Shown one piece after another: positions 33,776 through 44,999 of a DNA stretch of 64,000 nucleotides. The notes below the pieces were generated by a model that was not told where the DNA came from, ran no database searches, and was given only the letters and a program-made list of their open reading frames with translations. The position numbers were made by a program, and so were the translations under genes. The stretch's first letter is position 1. Every line of letters starts with the position of its first letter. Where the stretch lies: contig NZ_JASNRD010000002.1 in the NCBI RefSeq assembly GCF_030412015.1, positions 124,001 to 188,000 of the forward strand, given 5' to 3'. The DNA comes from Massilia sp. YIM B02763. GTDB taxonomy: Bacteria; Pseudomonadota; Gammaproteobacteria; Burkholderiales; Burkholderiaceae_D.

Positions 33776-34925
33776 GGCGGGCTACCTGGATGGCCCAGTG
33801 GAAGGCCTGCAACTGGCAGTTCCACCATGTTTCGGCATCGACGCCGGCGCCGGCCAGCGTGGACGCGTCGGCGCGCTTCGCCTCGGCCAGCATCAGGCGC
33901 TGGCCCAGCGCGCCTTCGCGGTGCAGCAGCGCGGCGTTCACTTCGTCCGGCAGGTTCAGGTCCGGCAGCAGTTGCGCCATCGGCGTGCGGAACAGGCGGT
34001 CCAGCAGCGAGAACACGCCGGTCATGAAGGCGAGGTCCTGGGCGTTGCGCTCGCCCCCCTCCTGCTTGCACAGCGTTTCGAGCGCGCCGCCGCGCATGGC
34101 GGCCAGCGGCAGCAGCAGGTTCGGCGGACCGTCCGGGTCCTGGCGCGCGTACAGCAGCAGTTGCAGCCAGCGCTGCAGCTGGCGCCGGCCGATGCGGTTG
34201 ATGGCCTGGCCGAAGCTCGTGATCGGCACGCCGGACGTGAACGCGGCCGAGTTCACCAGTTTCAGCAGGTGGTAGGACAGCGCCGGATCCTGTTTGAGCT
34301 GGTGTTCCAGTTCGTGCGAGTCGGCATCGCGCGCGAGCAGCGCCAGCATCGTCATCATGCGGCGGCGCGAGGTGCCGTCGTCGTCCGGTGCCACGCTGTC
34401 GAGGATGTAGTCGCCGGCGAACCAGGCGAAGCCCGCGTTCTCGCAGGCCTGGAAGCGGGCCATGTCGTCGACGCCGTAGGCCAGGTGCGGCCCGAACAGG
34501 GCCGGCAGCGAGATGGCGCGCGGCGCGTCCGCGCTGCAGTCGCGCGCCGTAATGCGCAGTGTCGATGGCGCCTGCACGCCCGGCGGCGGGTCGCCGTCGA
34601 GCAGCAGGCGGTAGCCGGCCTGCTGCAGCTGCGCCAGCGCCTTGCCGGCGCCTTCGCGCGCCAGCGCGGACGCGGACACGGCCAGCAGCACGCGGCTGGG
34701 CGGCAGCACGTTCAGCACGGGAGGGGTCAGGATGGCCGGGTCATCGATGCGGACGACGCAGTCCAGCGGCGCAATGGCCTCGAGCAGGTCGGGCGGGCCA
34801 AAGGCCGCCTGCAGGAAGGCGCCGTCGGTCGGCTGTCCCGCCGCCTTGAGCAGCAGCGCAACCCATTCGTTTTGCGCGTTGGCGATGGAGCTCAATTCAA
34901 CCAACGGGAACGATGCCGAAGCCAT
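33768..34925 (-). CDS. HDOD domain protein
   Basis: 385 residues. The C-terminal half (about 195-370) is an HDOD domain: 'LALLARDADSHELEHQLKQDPALSYHLLKLVNSAAF' followed by 'ITSFGQAINRIGRRQLQRWLQL' and 'GVFSLLDRLF'. The N-terminal part resembles a worn EAL-like domain as in YuxH-type proteins, without EAL residues. HDOD proteins act in signalling and are often linked to cyclic-di-GMP turnover. It overlaps the PAS-GGDEF-EAL gene. Confidence 0.85.
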   Translation of the reverse strand: MASASFPLVELSSIANAQNEWVALLLKAAGQPTDGAFLQAAFGPPDLLEAIAPLDCVVRIDDPAILTPPVLNVLPPSRVLLAVSASALAREGAGKALAQLQQAGYRLLLDGDPPPGVQAPSTLRITARDCSADAPRAISLPALFGPHLAYGVDDMARFQACENAGFAWFAGDYILDSVAPDDDGTSRRRMMTMLALLARDADSHELEHQLKQDPALSYHLLKLVNSAAFTSGVPITSFGQAINRIGRRQLQRWLQLLLYARQDPDGPPNLLLPLAAMRGGALETLCKQEGGERNAQDLAFMTGVFSLLDRLFRTPMAQLLPDLNLPDEVNAALLHREGALGQRLMLAEAKRADASTLAGAGVDAETWWNCQLQAFHWAIQVARHV

Positions 34926-35026
34926 TAACGTTTATGCATTGATAGTAACGGGCTAATAGTAGAGCACCCGTTTTCGGAAAGCAACTGATTTTCTTGCCAT
35001 TAAGTCATGTTTGCAAGAATAAATAC

Positions 35027-35680
35027 TTACGTTGCAGATCCGCCATATTTGGCATGTTGCACAGCGAACTTGATCAGCTCCGCCTGCCCTTCGATGCCCA
35101 GCTTGCGCTTGATGTTCAAGCGGTGTGTTTCCACCGTGCGCACGGACAGGTCCAGGTCGCGCGCGATCTGCTTGTTCGACTCGCCGTTCGCGATATGGCG
35201 CAGCACTTCCTGCTCGCGCGACGTCAGCTGGTTGTCCTGGGCCTGCGCCGGCCGGGCCAGCTGACGGGCCAGCGCGGCGCTGTAATAAATGCCGCTGGCG
35301 ATGACGGTGTCGATGGCGAGCACGATGTCCTTGCCCGGCGCGTCCTTCAGCACGTAGCCGCGCGCGCCGGCCTGCATGGCTTGCGTCACGTATTCGAGCT
35401 TGTCGTGCATGGACAGCATCAGCACGGCGATGTCCGGATGCTGCTCCGTGAACCGTGCGGTGGCTTCGATGCCGCTACCGTCGCGCATGGTGATGTCCAT
35501 CAGCACCAGGTCCACGTCCACTTTGTTCGCCAGGCCCAGCGCTTCCGGGCCGGAATCCGCTTCGGCCACGACGCGGAAGTGCGGCACGGCTTCCAGGCGA
35601 GCGCGCAGGCCGTCGCGCACCAGCGGGTGGTCGTCCACGAGCATGATGCGCACGACGTCTTCGGTCATCTCGGTATACAT
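35027..35680 (-). CDS. LuxR/NarL-family response regulator
   Basis: 217 residues: an N-terminal receiver domain with 'RIMLVDDHPLVRDGL' and the phospho-acceptor Asp in 'VDLVLMDITMRDGSG' (about 62), conserved 'MLSMHD' and Lys in 'GYVLKDA'. The C-terminal LuxR helix-turn-helix reads 'LTSREQEVLRHIANGESNKQIARDLDLSVRTVETHRLNIKRKLG'. It ends the kinase-regulator operon: the kinase stop lies 9 bases upstream. Divergent placement to cstA suggests that it controls carbon-starvation or pyruvate uptake; this is inference. Confidence 0.92.
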   Translation of the reverse strand: MYTEMTEDVVRIMLVDDHPLVRDGLRARLEAVPHFRVVAEADSGPEALGLANKVDVDLVLMDITMRDGSGIEATARFTEQHPDIAVLMLSMHDKLEYVTQAMQAGARGYVLKDAPGKDIVLAIDTVIASGIYYSAALARQLARPAQAQDNQLTSREQEVLRHIANGESNKQIARDLDLSVRTVETHRLNIKRKLGIEGQAELIKFAVQHAKYGGSAT

Positions 35681-35689
35681 GTCAATCTT

Positions 35690-37048
35690 TCAGTCCTTCA
35701 GTTCTACGGTAGCGCGCACGGTGGTGCCGGCGGCGGATGAGGCAATGTCCAGCGTGCCGCCGATCGCATCCAGCCGCTCCAGCATATTGCGCAGGCCGAT
35801 GCCGCGCTGCGGGTGCGTCTCGACGCCTTCCGGGTCGAAGCCGGCGCCGTCGTCGACGATGGCCAGCGTCACGCGTCCGCGCACCGCGTGCAGCGACAGT
35901 TCGATGTGGCGGGCACCCGCATGGCGCTCGATGTTCGTCAGCGCTTCCTGGGCGATGCGGAACAGCACCGTGCCGACGACGGGCGGCAGTCTGTCGGTAT
36001 TGCCACGGGCGGAGAACGCGACCGGCGTGCCGCTGTGCTGGGAGAACTCCTGGGCCAGGTGGTCCAGCGCGGCGGCCAGGCCCAGGTCGTCCAGCAGCGT
36101 CGGGCGCAGGTTGTGCGAGATGCGGCGCACCTCGCCCAGCACGTCGTTCAATTCCCCGGCCGTGCGCTCGAAGCTGGCAAGGGCCTTGCCCTGCTGCTCG
36201 GCGTTGCCCTGCAGGCGGATGATGCCGGCCTCGATCTGCAGCTTGATCGAGACGAGCCACTGGCTGATGCCGTCGTGCAGGTCGCGCGACAGGCGTGCCC
36301 GTTCCTGTTCCTGCGAATCGACGACGCGCTGGGCCAGCGCCTTCAGCTTGGCGTCCGCCACGCGCGATTCGCTGATGTTCAGCGCCAGGCCCAGGGTGGC
36401 GATGACGAGCGTCGCCAGGATCGCCAGGCCCATGATCCACAGCATGGTGGCGTCGATGTTGCGCGACTGCTGGGCGTCCACCTGGGCCAGCGCGGCCTCC
36501 ACGTCGTCCAGGTACAGGCCGCTGCCCATGATCCAGCCCCAGTCCTTGATGGCCACCACGTAGCCCAGCTTGGGGCCGGACTTGCGCGTGGACGGCTTGA
36601 CCCAGTTGTAGCGCACCAGCCCTCCCCCTTCGCGGGCGACGGCGATCAGGTTCTGGATCGTGGGCACGCCGAACTGGTCGCGCATGTCCCACAAATCGCG
36701 CCCCACCAGCTCGGGCTGGCGCGGGTGCATCAGGTTGCGGCCGTGCATGTCGTAGACGAAGAAATAGCCGTCGTCGCCGAAGCTGAGCGATTGCAGCACG
36801 CGCTTGGCTTCCTCCAGCGTGGCCGGATCCTTGCGGCCGGACGCCGTCAGGTGGGCGATGGCGTGCGAGGCCAGCTCGACGTAGTGCTGGAGCTCGGCCT
36901 GCTTGCTGGCCAGGTAGGCCTGCTGGATGGTGGCGTGCTGCTGGCGCGCCAGCGTCACGGACTGCTGGCGCACGAACAGGGCGATCGCGCACAGCGCTAC
37001 GATCAGCGGCGCGATCGCCAGGAAGATGACTTTCTGCCGGAGCTTCAT
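35690..37048 (-). CDS. Cache-domain sensor histidine kinase (NarX/UhpB type)
   Basis: 452 residues from the ATG at 37048 (MKLRQKVIFLAIAPL); a 12-residue longer form from 37084 is possible but less membrane-like. Two membrane helices (about 8-28 and 200-222) flank a periplasmic Cache domain ('GDDGYFFVYDMHGRNLMHPRQPELVG'; 'KDWGWIMGSGLYLDDVE'). Next come the HisKA_3 phospho-acceptor His in 'ERARLSRDLHDGISQWL' (about 256) and an ATPase domain ('DDGAGFDPEG'). Cache domains of this type sense small organic acids. It partners the response regulator immediately downstream. Confidence 0.92.
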   Translation of the reverse strand: MKLRQKVIFLAIAPLIVALCAIALFVRQQSVTLARQQHATIQQAYLASKQAELQHYVELASHAIAHLTASGRKDPATLEEAKRVLQSLSFGDDGYFFVYDMHGRNLMHPRQPELVGRDLWDMRDQFGVPTIQNLIAVAREGGGLVRYNWVKPSTRKSGPKLGYVVAIKDWGWIMGSGLYLDDVEAALAQVDAQQSRNIDATMLWIMGLAILATLVIATLGLALNISESRVADAKLKALAQRVVDSQEQERARLSRDLHDGISQWLVSIKLQIEAGIIRLQGNAEQQGKALASFERTAGELNDVLGEVRRISHNLRPTLLDDLGLAAALDHLAQEFSQHSGTPVAFSARGNTDRLPPVVGTVLFRIAQEALTNIERHAGARHIELSLHAVRGRVTLAIVDDGAGFDPEGVETHPQRGIGLRNMLERLDAIGGTLDIASSAAGTTVRATVELKD

Positions 37049-37265
37049 ATTGGATGCGCATGGCGCATGATTTCGTCGTAACATGAAATTGTACGACCGA
37101 TCAGCGGGTGGCGTGGATGCGGGGCCGCCTACGTAGGATTACGTAGATGCCTGCGTAATCATGCGCTTGTCCGCAGCCGACCCGTGCAAGATACTGAAAA
37201 AGAATGCTGCCATAAAATCAACCGGCATGACCGGGGAGCAGCACGATCCATTCGGAGGAGTCACA

Positions 37266-39338
37266 ATGAACAAACTTGCAAGCCGGCTCGGTTGGGCCGC
37301 GCTTTCGCTCGTGGGCGCAGGCGCCCTCGGCTACGTCGCCCTGAAACGGGGCGAATCGATCAACGCGGTCTGGGTCGTCATGGCCGCCGTCTGCGTCTAC
37401 CTGATCGCCTACCGCTTCTACAGCCTGTACATCGCCGACAAGGTGATGGGCCTGGACGCCAAGCGCCAGACCCCGGCCTACCGCTACAACGACGGCCTGG
37501 ACTACGTGCCCACGAACCGCTACGTGCTGTTCGGCCACCACTTCGCCGCCATCGCCGGCGCCGGCCCCCTGGTCGGCCCCGTGCTGGCCGCGCAGATGGG
37601 CTATTTGCCGGGCATGATGTGGATCCTGGCCGGCGTCGTCTTCGCCGGCGCCGTGCAGGACTTCATGGTGCTGTTCATGTCGATGCGCCGCGACGGCCGT
37701 TCGCTCGGCGACCTCATCAAGTCCGAGATGGGCGAGGTTCCCGGCGTGATCGCCCTGTTCGGCACCTTCATGATCATGGTGATCATCCTGGCCGTGCTGG
37801 CGCTGATCGTCGTGAAGGCCCTCACCGGCTCGCCCTGGGGCACCTTCACCGTCATGGCGACCATCCCCATCGCGCTGTTCATGGGCATCTACTCGCGCTA
37901 CATCCGCGTGGGCCGCATCGGCGAGATCTCGCTGATCGGCTTCGTGCTGCTGATGCTCGCCATCGTCGGCGGCCAGTGGGTGCACGATTCGCCCACGCTG
38001 GGCCCGATGTTCACCTTCACCGGCACCCAGCTGACCTGGATGCTGATCGGCTACGGCTTCATCGCCTCCGTCATCCCCGTGTGGCTGCTGCTGGCACCGC
38101 GCGACTACCTGTCCACCTTCCTGAAGATCGGCACCATCGTCGCGCTGGCGCTGGGCATCGTGTTCGTCGCCCCGCACCTGCAGATGCCGGCATTCACCCG
38201 CTTCATCGACGGCACCGGCCCGGCCTGGTCCGGCACGCTGTTCCCGTTCCTGTTCATCACCATCGCCTGCGGCGCCGTGTCCGGCTTCCACGCGCTGATC
38301 TCGTCGGGCACCACGCCGAAGATGATCGAGAACGAAAAGCACGCCCGCTTCATCGGCTACGGCGGCATGCTGATGGAATCCTTCGTTGCCATCATGGCCC
38401 TCGTCGCCGCGTCGACCATCGAGCCGGGCGTCTACTTCGCCATGAACAGCCCGGCCGCCGTGCTGGGCACCACGGCCGAATCGGCCGCCGCGGCCGTGTC
38501 GAACTGGGGCTTCGTGATCACCCCGGCCGAGCTGACGCAGATGGCCGCCGACGTCGGCGAGCACACCATCATCTCGCGCGCCGGCGGCGCCCCGACGCTG
38601 GCCGTGGGCATGGCGCACATCCTGTCGAACGCCGTGGGCGGCAAGGCCATGATGGCCTTCTGGTACCACTTCGCCATCCTGTTCGAGGCGCTGTTCATCC
38701 TCACCGCCGTGGACGCCGGCACCCGCGCCGGCCGCTTCATGCTGCAGGACCTGCTGGGCGCCTTCGTCCCCTCGTTCAAGAAGACCGATTCGCTGCCCGC
38801 GAACCTGATCGCCACCGCCCTGTGCGTGGCGGCCTGGGGCTACTTCCTGTACCAGGGCGTCGTCGATCCGCTGGGCGGCATCAACACGCTGTGGCCGCTG
38901 TTCGGCATCGCCAACCAGATGCTGGCCGGTATCGCGCTGACGCTGGGCACCGTCGTGCTGTTCAAGATGAAGCGCGGCAAGTATGCCTGGGTCACCATCG
39001 TGCCGACCATCTGGCTGCTGCTGTGCACGCTGACGGCCGGCTGGATGAAGATCTTCGACGACAACGTCAAGGTCGGCTTCCTGGCCCACGCCCGCAAGTT
39101 CCAGGCCGCGCACGACGCCGGCCAGGTGCTGGCCCCGGCCAAGACCGTCGACGAGATGAGCCGCATCATCTTCAACGACTACCTCGACGCCGGCCTGTGC
39201 GGCTTCTTCATGATCGTCGTGCTGGCGGTGCTGCTGTACGGCTTCCGCACCATCCGCGCCGCCAACCGCGAGTCGCGCCCGACGGTCAAGGAAACCCCGT
39301 ATGTCCAGCAGGCGCCCGTCGCCGCCGAGGTGCACTGA
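37266..39338 (+). CDS. cstA: CstA-family carbon starvation / pyruvate transporter
   Basis: 690 residues with about 16 membrane helices; '[31 protein letters not shown]' and '[21 protein letters not shown]' are CstA signatures. The family imports pyruvate (BtsT/CstA) or peptides during carbon limitation. The frame runs back to 37161, but GGAGGAG at 37254-37260 precedes the ATG at 37266, giving [12 protein letters not shown]. The stop overlaps the start of the small YbdD-like gene (TGATG). The divergent kinase/regulator pair is the probable control system. Confidence 0.95.
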   Translation: MNKLASRLGWAALSLVGAGALGYVALKRGESINAVWVVMAAVCVYLIAYRFYSLYIADKVMGLDAKRQTPAYRYNDGLDYVPTNRYVLFGHHFAAIAGAGPLVGPVLAAQMGYLPGMMWILAGVVFAGAVQDFMVLFMSMRRDGRSLGDLIKSEMGEVPGVIALFGTFMIMVIILAVLALIVVKALTGSPWGTFTVMATIPIALFMGIYSRYIRVGRIGEISLIGFVLLMLAIVGGQWVHDSPTLGPMFTFTGTQLTWMLIGYGFIASVIPVWLLLAPRDYLSTFLKIGTIVALALGIVFVAPHLQMPAFTRFIDGTGPAWSGTLFPFLFITIACGAVSGFHALISSGTTPKMIENEKHARFIGYGGMLMESFVAIMALVAASTIEPGVYFAMNSPAAVLGTTAESAAAAVSNWGFVITPAELTQMAADVGEHTIISRAGGAPTLAVGMAHILSNAVGGKAMMAFWYHFAILFEALFILTAVDAGTRAGRFMLQDLLGAFVPSFKKTDSLPANLIATALCVAAWGYFLYQGVVDPLGGINTLWPLFGIANQMLAGIALTLGTVVLFKMKRGKYAWVTIVPTIWLLLCTLTAGWMKIFDDNVKVGFLAHARKFQAAHDAGQVLAPAKTVDEMSRIIFNDYLDAGLCGFFMIVVLAVLLYGFRTIRAANRESRPTVKETPYVQQAPVAAEVH

Positions 39339-39556
39339 TGTTCGGCGCGCTGGTCCAGGCGGGAGAATCGCTGGCCCAGGCGGGCCGCTACCTCGGGCAG
39401 AGCATGCGCCTGATGGTCGGCCTGCCCGAGTACGACACCTACGTCGCCCACATGGAACGGAACCACCCGGGCCAGCCCGTGATGAGCTACGAGGAATTCT
39501 TCCGCGAGCGTCAGGAAGCGCGGTATGGCGCGGGGCGGAACGGCAAGTGCTGTTGA
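39338..39556 (+). CDS. YbdD/YjiX-family small protein
   Basis: 72 residues. '[42 protein letters not shown]' is the conserved YbdD/YjiX sequence, which almost always accompanies cstA or btsT. Its role is unknown, probably assisting the transporter. The ATG overlaps the cstA stop by one base, so translation is coupled. Confidence 0.93.
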   Translation: MFGALVQAGESLAQAGRYLGQSMRLMVGLPEYDTYVAHMERNHPGQPVMSYEEFFRERQEARYGAGRNGKCC

Positions 39557-39580
39557 GAACGCTTTAACACCACCACCACC

Positions 39581-39665
39581 TCGTCGTCCCCGCGCAGGCG
39601 GGGACCCAATTTTACGTGCGCTGACGCTGCGCTACGGAATTGGGTCCCCGCCTCCGCGGGGACGA
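39581..39665. repeat. dispersed hairpin repeat (CGTCGTCCC family)
   Basis: Left arm 39581-39611 (TCGTCGTCCCCGCG...GGGACCCAATT) and right arm 39638-39665 in reverse complement, with a 26-base spacer. The same family occurs at 57613-57699. It follows the cstA operon and may end transcription, but it is repeated and REP/MITE-like. Confidence 0.88.
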
Positions 39666-39840
39666 TGTTCGTAGTGCCTGTCCCGGTTCTCCTCTCCCCT
39701 CCCCCGCCCCTTGCGGCACCGCAAAGTTACCTCCTAGGCCACATCCTATATTCCTTTCTTGCGGGAATTTGTATTTCCGCATGGTGAGCCCATTCCACAC
39801 CGGGCTCGTTCGTCGCGCCGACCGCCGGATGTGCCCAGCC

Positions 39841-42696
39841 ATGCATCGCCACGAGCGTTCAAGCCTCAATCGGAAACTATTGTCGATGTGCCTCGCCACC
39901 GCCGGCAGCGCGCTGCTGGTGGCCTGGCTCGCCTTTGCGCTGGCGACCGTGGTCGGCCAGCGCCACGCGGAAAGCATGCAGTCGGCCGCGCTGGCCGGCG
40001 TGCTGGCGCGCAGCAGCGCCGACGCCCTGCAGGAGCGCGACCGCGCGCTGGCCGGGCGGATGCTGGACGCGCTGCGCGAGCGCGAGACCGTCACCGCGGC
40101 CGTGCTGTACGACCGCAAGGGCCAGCCCTTCTCCACCTGGACCGCGCCGGGACGCAGCGATGCCGGCCTGGACGTGCCCCTGCCCGACACCGACGCCGCC
40201 GCGCTGGCCGCGTTGAACGAAGCCGGCAGCCGTCCGTGGATGCCGGTGCTGCGCACCTACCGCGCGCTGGGCACGCTGGATGAGGATGCGCCCGAGGATG
40301 CGGCCGCGGCGGGCGTCGTCATGATCGAGACCGACCTGCGCCCCATGTGGCGCGCGCTGGTGCGCGGCCTGGGCGTGACGGCCGGCGCGCTGCTGCTGTC
40401 GATGCTGGCCGCGCTGATGATGGCGCGGCGGCTGCGGCGCAGCGTGGCCGACCCCATCGCCAAATTGATCAACGCGGCCCAGAAGGTCTCGGCCAGCCAG
40501 AACTACACGCTGCGCATTGCCCACAACCGCAACGACGAACTGGGCGCGCTGATCGACAGCTTCAACAACATGCTGGCGCAGGTGGAAGGCCGCGGCGCGG
40601 CGCTGGTCCACCATCGCGACGAGCTGGAACGCCAGGTCGGCGTGCGCACCGAGCAGCTGGAGAAGGCGAAGAACGCGGCCGAGGCGGCCAGCCGCGCCAA
40701 GAGCGCCTTCCTGGCCACGATGAGCCACGAGATCCGCACGCCGATGAACGGCGTGCTGGGCATGACGGAAATGCTGCTGGGGACGGAGCTGTCCGACACC
40801 CAGCGCAACTACACGCAACTGGTGAAGCAATCGGGCGAGCACCTGCTGGTGATCATCAACGACATCCTGGACTTTTCCAAGATCGAGGCCGGCAAGCTGA
40901 CCGTCGAGTACATCAACTTCAACCTGTGGGACCTGCTCGACGACATCTACACCGTCTACACGCCGCAGGCCGCCACCAAGGGCATCCAGCTGTACTTCGA
41001 CATCGCCAACGACATCCCGGTGGCGATCTGCGGCGACCCGAACCGGCTGCGCCAGATCATGGCCAACCTGCTCGGCAATGCGCTCAAGTTCACCGACCAG
41101 GGCCGCATCCTGGCGCGGGTGCGCATCGCCAGCGAGGACAGCCAGGCCGTGATGCTGCGCTTCGAGGTGCACGACACGGGCATCGGGATCTCGCGCGAGG
41201 CGCGCAGCCGCATCTTCGAGGCTTTCTCGCAAGCCGACGATTCCACCACGCGCAAGTACGGCGGCACGGGCCTGGGCCTGGCGATCTCCAAGCAGCTGGT
41301 GGAGCTGATGGGGGGCGCCATCGGCGTCGACAACGGCCCCACGCAAGGATCGGTCTTCTGGTTCACGGTGTCCTTCGACAAGCGCCGCGTCGACCCGGAT
41401 GCGCCGGGCGCGCAGGGCAACTCGCAGCACACGATCGACGGCCTGCGCGTGCTGCTGGTCGACGAGCAGGACGAGCGCCGCGCCGGGCTGGAGCGGCACC
41501 TGGCCGCCTGGCGCGTCGACTGCACGGGCACGGACAGCGCCGACCTGGCGCTGGACCTGCTGCACGAGGCGGCGCGCCAGGGGCGTGCCTACGATGTCGC
41601 CATCCTCGACATGGAATTGTCGGGCACCAGCGGCCTGCTGCTGGCCTCCGGCATCAAGGCCGATCCGTCGACGCGCGCGACCCGCCTGGTGCTGCTGAGC
41701 CCGGACCGGCTGGCGGCCGATCCCGTGCAGCGGCGCGAAGCCGGCGTGGCGTACCAGCTGGTCAAGCCGGCGCGCGCGGCCGATCTGTTCGCCTGCCTGG
41801 CGACGCGCCCGCGCGGCCAGGTGGCGCCGGCGCCCCGCTTCGTGCCTCCGCGTCCGCTGCGCGCCAGCGTCGGCCGCCCGGCGTCGCACAAGGTGCGGCG
41901 CGTGCTGCTGGCCGAAGATAATCCGGTCAACATCGAAGTCGCGAAGGCCATGCTGGAAAGCCTGGACCTGCAGGTCGATTGCGCGCGCAACGGCGCCGAG
42001 GCGCTGGCCATGGTGCGCAGCGGCGCCTTCGACGCCGTGCTGATGGATTGCCAGATGCCGGTAATGGACGGCTTCGCCGCCACCTCGGCGATCCGGCGCG
42101 AGGAGCGCAAAGCGGGACGCGGGCGGGTGCTGCCCATCATCGCCATCACGGCCAACGCGCTGCAGGGCGACCGCGAAGCCTGCCTGGCCGCCGGCATGGA
42201 CGATTATCTCTCCAAACCGTTTACGCAGCAGGAACTGGCGGCCGTGATCGGCAGGTGGATGGCGCTGCCGCTGGCGGCCACCGTGCACCACGACGACGAA
42301 GCGCCGCAACTGCCGCCGGAATCGGTGGAGGTGATCCGGCGCGACGTGATCAACCACGCCGCGCTCGACAAGATCCGTGCGCTCTCGCGCGACCGCGGCG
42401 ACGCCCTCGTGCGGAAGGTGATTTCCGCCTACGTCGACGACGTGCCGCAGCAACTGCGCACCCTGCGCGACGCCATCGACGGCCTGGATGCCGACGGCGT
42501 GCGCCGCATCGCCCACACGCTCAAGTCGGCCAGCGCCAACGTCGGCGCCGACGCCCTGGCCGCCATGTGCAAGGCCATGGAACAGCTGGGTCGCGCCGAC
42601 ACCACTGTCGGCGCCGATGCCATCCTGGTGGACATGGAACAGGAATTCCAGGCCGTCCGCCGTTCGCTCACCGCCCAGCCCGAGAAGGAAACCTGA
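39841..42696 (+). CDS. hybrid sensor histidine kinase with two receivers and an HPt domain
   Basis: About 951 residues from the ATG at 39841 ([14 protein letters not shown]); starts at 39781 or earlier are possible and no ribosome binding site decides. Two membrane helices (about 15-35, 170-190) bracket a periplasmic region, followed by HAMP, HisKA ('[18 protein letters not shown]'), ATPase ('[10 protein letters not shown]', 'GTGLGLAI'), a first divergent receiver ('LLVDEQDE', 'ILDMEL'), a second receiver ('LLAEDNPVN', '[12 protein letters not shown]') and an HPt ('[15 protein letters not shown]'). It is a complete BarA-like phosphorelay. The REC-GGDEF-EAL gene follows one base after its stop and is the likely target. 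Confidence 0.9.
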   Translation: MHRHERSSLNRKLLSMCLATAGSALLVAWLAFALATVVGQRHAESMQSAALAGVLARSSADALQERDRALAGRMLDALRERETVTAAVLYDRKGQPFSTWTAPGRSDAGLDVPLPDTDAAALAALNEAGSRPWMPVLRTYRALGTLDEDAPEDAAAAGVVMIETDLRPMWRALVRGLGVTAGALLLSMLAALMMARRLRRSVADPIAKLINAAQKVSASQNYTLRIAHNRNDELGALIDSFNNMLAQVEGRGAALVHHRDELERQVGVRTEQLEKAKNAAEAASRAKSAFLATMSHEIRTPMNGVLGMTEMLLGTELSDTQRNYTQLVKQSGEHLLVIINDILDFSKIEAGKLTVEYINFNLWDLLDDIYTVYTPQAATKGIQLYFDIANDIPVAICGDPNRLRQIMANLLGNALKFTDQGRILARVRIASEDSQAVMLRFEVHDTGIGISREARSRIFEAFSQADDSTTRKYGGTGLGLAISKQLVELMGGAIGVDNGPTQGSVFWFTVSFDKRRVDPDAPGAQGNSQHTIDGLRVLLVDEQDERRAGLERHLAAWRVDCTGTDSADLALDLLHEAARQGRAYDVAILDMELSGTSGLLLASGIKADPSTRATRLVLLSPDRLAADPVQRREAGVAYQLVKPARAADLFACLATRPRGQVAPAPRFVPPRPLRASVGRPASHKVRRVLLAEDNPVNIEVAKAMLESLDLQVDCARNGAEALAMVRSGAFDAVLMDCQMPVMDGFAATSAIRREERKAGRGRVLPIIAITANALQGDREACLAAGMDDYLSKPFTQQELAAVIGRWMALPLAATVHHDDEAPQLPPESVEVIRRDVINHAALDKIRALSRDRGDALVRKVISAYVDDVPQQLRTLRDAIDGLDADGVRRIAHTLKSASANVGADALAAMCKAMEQLGRADTTVGADAILVDMEQEFQAVRRSLTAQPEKET

Positions 42697-42697
42697 C

Positions 42698-44878
42698 ATG
42701 CCGGTACCCCACTCCAACCAGCGCGCCCCCGGGCCTGCCGTCGTCCTCGTCGCGGACGACGACCCGACGATGCGCATGCTGATGGTCGAGATGCTGGAAA
42801 GCGTCGGCCTGGCGGCGATCGAGGCCGCCGACGGCCAGGAAGCCGTGACGCTTGCGGCCAGCCGCTCGCCCAGCTTGATCCTGATGGACGTCGAGATGCC
42901 CAGGATGGACGGCTTCGCCGCCTGCCGCGCGATCCGCGACTCGGCCGGCGGCGCCATGGTGCCGATCGTGATGGTCACGGGCGGCGACGACCTCGAAGCC
43001 GTCACCAATGCCTACGAGGCCGGCGCCACCGACTTCGTCTCCAAGCCGATCAACTGGCCGATCCTGGGCCACCGCGTGCTGTACGTGCTGCGCGCCAGCG
43101 ATGCCATCGTGCGCCTGCGCATCGCCGACGCCCAGAACCGCGCCGTGCTGGCCGCCATTCCCGACACCTTCTTCCGCATGTCGCGCGACGGCGTCTATCT
43201 CGACTACGAGCCGGGGCGGGAAAGCCCGGCACGCGAAGGCGGCAACCGCAACGCGCGCGGCCATGCGCTGCGCGAAGCGGTGCCGGCCGGGCAGATCATC
43301 GGCCGCCACGTCACCGAGGTGCTGCCGCGCGAGATCGCCGACCGCCTGCTGGAGCAGGTGGCGCTGGCGCTGCAGATGCGCCAGGTGCGCTCGGTCGAAT
43401 ACGAGCTGCTGCACTTCGGCGAAGCCCAGCACTTCGAGGCGCGCCTCGTCGCCACGGGGCCGGCCGAGGTGCTGGGCCTGGTGCGCGACATCAGCGAACG
43501 CAAGCGCGCCGAGGAGCAGATCCGGCGCCTGGCCTATTGCGACAGCCTGACGGGCATCCCGAACCGCCAGGCCTTCCTGGAGATGCTGGAGCGCGAGCTG
43601 CAGCGCTCCAAGATCGGCAACAAGAAGTTCGCCGTGCTGTTCATGGACCTCGATGCGTTCAAAAGGATCAACGACACGCTGGGCCACGACGTCGGCGACC
43701 AGTTGCTGATGCAGGTATCCGAGCGCCTGCGCGAGACGATCCGCCCCAGCGACCTGATCTCGCGCTCTCCGTCCGACCTCGAGACGCAGCAGGGAACGAA
43801 CCTGGCGCGCCTGGGCGGCGACGAATTCACGATCCTGATCCCGGACCTGGAACGCGTCGAGCATGCGCTCAACGTGGCGCACCGCGTGAAGGACGCGATG
43901 GGCCGCCCCTTCCTCATCGAGGGCAACGAGATCTTCGTCACGGCCAGCATCGGCATCTCGCTGTTCCCCGAGGACGGCGACGATTGCACGTCGCTCTTGA
44001 AGTTCGCGGACACGGCGATGTACCACGCAAAGAACTGCGGCAAGAACAACGCCAAATTGTACTCGTCCTCGCTGACGATGCAGATCATGAGCCACGTGAA
44101 GCTCGAAGTCGGCTTGCGCAAGGCGCTGCAGAACGACGAACTGTACTTGCTGTACCAGCCGCAGCTCGACGTGCGCTCGTCGGAGATCGTCGGCGTCGAG
44201 GCACTGGTGCGCTGGCGCCACGCGGAACGGGGCGTGATCCCGCCGACCGAATTCATCCCGCTGGCCGAGGAGACGGGCCTGATCGTCCCCATCGGCGAAT
44301 GGGTGCTGCGCACCGCCTGCAACCAGGCGCGCCACTGGCAGCGCCTGGCGCGCCGTCCCGTGCGCATGGCGGTGAATTTGTCGGCCAAGCAGTTCAAGGA
44401 CGAGAGCCTGAGCCAGATGGTGCTGTCGGCGCTGAACGACACGGGGCTCGATCCGCGCCTGCTGGAACTGGAGCTGACCGAGAGCACGCTGATGGACGAC
44501 GCCAGGGCGACCCTGCTGACGCTGGAACAGCTGCGCGGCATCGGCGTGTACCTGTCGATCGACGACTTCGGCACCGGCTATTCGTCGATGAACTACCTGA
44601 AGCGCTTCGACGTGCGCGCGCTGAAGATCGACCGCAGCTTCATCAGCGGCCTGCCCCAGGATTCCGAGAACGCCGCCATCACGCGCGCCATCATCGCAAT
44701 GGCGCACGGCCTCAAGATGATGGTGGTGGCGGAAGGCGTCGAGACGGGCGAGCAGCTGGTGCTGCTGGAAGAATACGGCTGCGACATGGTGCAGGGCTTC
44801 TACCTGAGCCGGCCGGCCACGGCGGATACGGTGACGGGGATGCTGCAGAAGCTGTGGGTGCCGGTGGGGGCGAAATAA
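42698..44878 (+). CDS. REC-PAS-GGDEF-EAL response regulator
   Basis: 726 residues. The receiver ('[13 protein letters not shown]', phospho-Asp in '[15 protein letters not shown]', Lys in 'FVSKPI') is followed by a PAS-like segment, a GGDEF domain with an intact signature '[10 protein letters not shown]', and an EAL domain with 'GVEALVRW', 'ELTESTLM', 'DDFGTGYSS', 'KIDRSF' and 'AEGVET'. Both catalytic domains look active. GAGAAGGAA (42681-42689) precedes the ATG at 42698; an upstream in-frame extension is an artefact of the kinase gene. It is coupled to the hybrid kinase and probably turns its phosphorelay into a cyclic-di-GMP change. Confidence 0.93.
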   Translation: MPVPHSNQRAPGPAVVLVADDDPTMRMLMVEMLESVGLAAIEAADGQEAVTLAASRSPSLILMDVEMPRMDGFAACRAIRDSAGGAMVPIVMVTGGDDLEAVTNAYEAGATDFVSKPINWPILGHRVLYVLRASDAIVRLRIADAQNRAVLAAIPDTFFRMSRDGVYLDYEPGRESPAREGGNRNARGHALREAVPAGQIIGRHVTEVLPREIADRLLEQVALALQMRQVRSVEYELLHFGEAQHFEARLVATGPAEVLGLVRDISERKRAEEQIRRLAYCDSLTGIPNRQAFLEMLERELQRSKIGNKKFAVLFMDLDAFKRINDTLGHDVGDQLLMQVSERLRETIRPSDLISRSPSDLETQQGTNLARLGGDEFTILIPDLERVEHALNVAHRVKDAMGRPFLIEGNEIFVTASIGISLFPEDGDDCTSLLKFADTAMYHAKNCGKNNAKLYSSSLTMQIMSHVKLEVGLRKALQNDELYLLYQPQLDVRSSEIVGVEALVRWRHAERGVIPPTEFIPLAEETGLIVPIGEWVLRTACNQARHWQRLARRPVRMAVNLSAKQFKDESLSQMVLSALNDTGLDPRLLELELTESTLMDDARATLLTLEQLRGIGVYLSIDDFGTGYSSMNYLKRFDVRALKIDRSFISGLPQDSENAAITRAIIAMAHGLKMMVVAEGVETGEQLVLLEEYGCDMVQGFYLSRPATADTVTGMLQKLWVPVGAK

Positions 44879-44896
44879 ACAAGCCCGTCATCCCCG

Positions 44897-44999
44897 GTAG
44901 GGTGGACGGCTCCGCCGTCCACGCGTTCAGGCTTCGTATGAACGACTTGACGCGCACGCGCTGGTTGGACGCGTGGACGGCGAGCCGTCCACCCTACCG
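44897..44999. repeat. pair of REP-like palindromes (GTAGGGTGGACGGC family)
   Basis: GTAGGGTGGACGGC...GCCGTCCACGCG at 44897-44925 and its inverted partner at 44968-44999. Related copies lie at 54472-54504, 63089-63117 and 63278-63310. The right copy contains the stop codon of the penicillin-acylase gene (TAG at 44994-44996). Confidence 0.85.

Noticed and set aside
37218..39335. Long minus-strand open frame opposite cstA (also those opposite the kinase, GGDEF-EAL, M16 and acylase genes)
   Set aside because: Mirror frames of GC-rich genes; compositions rich in Arg/Gly/His/Gln, no family motifs and no ribosome binding sites.
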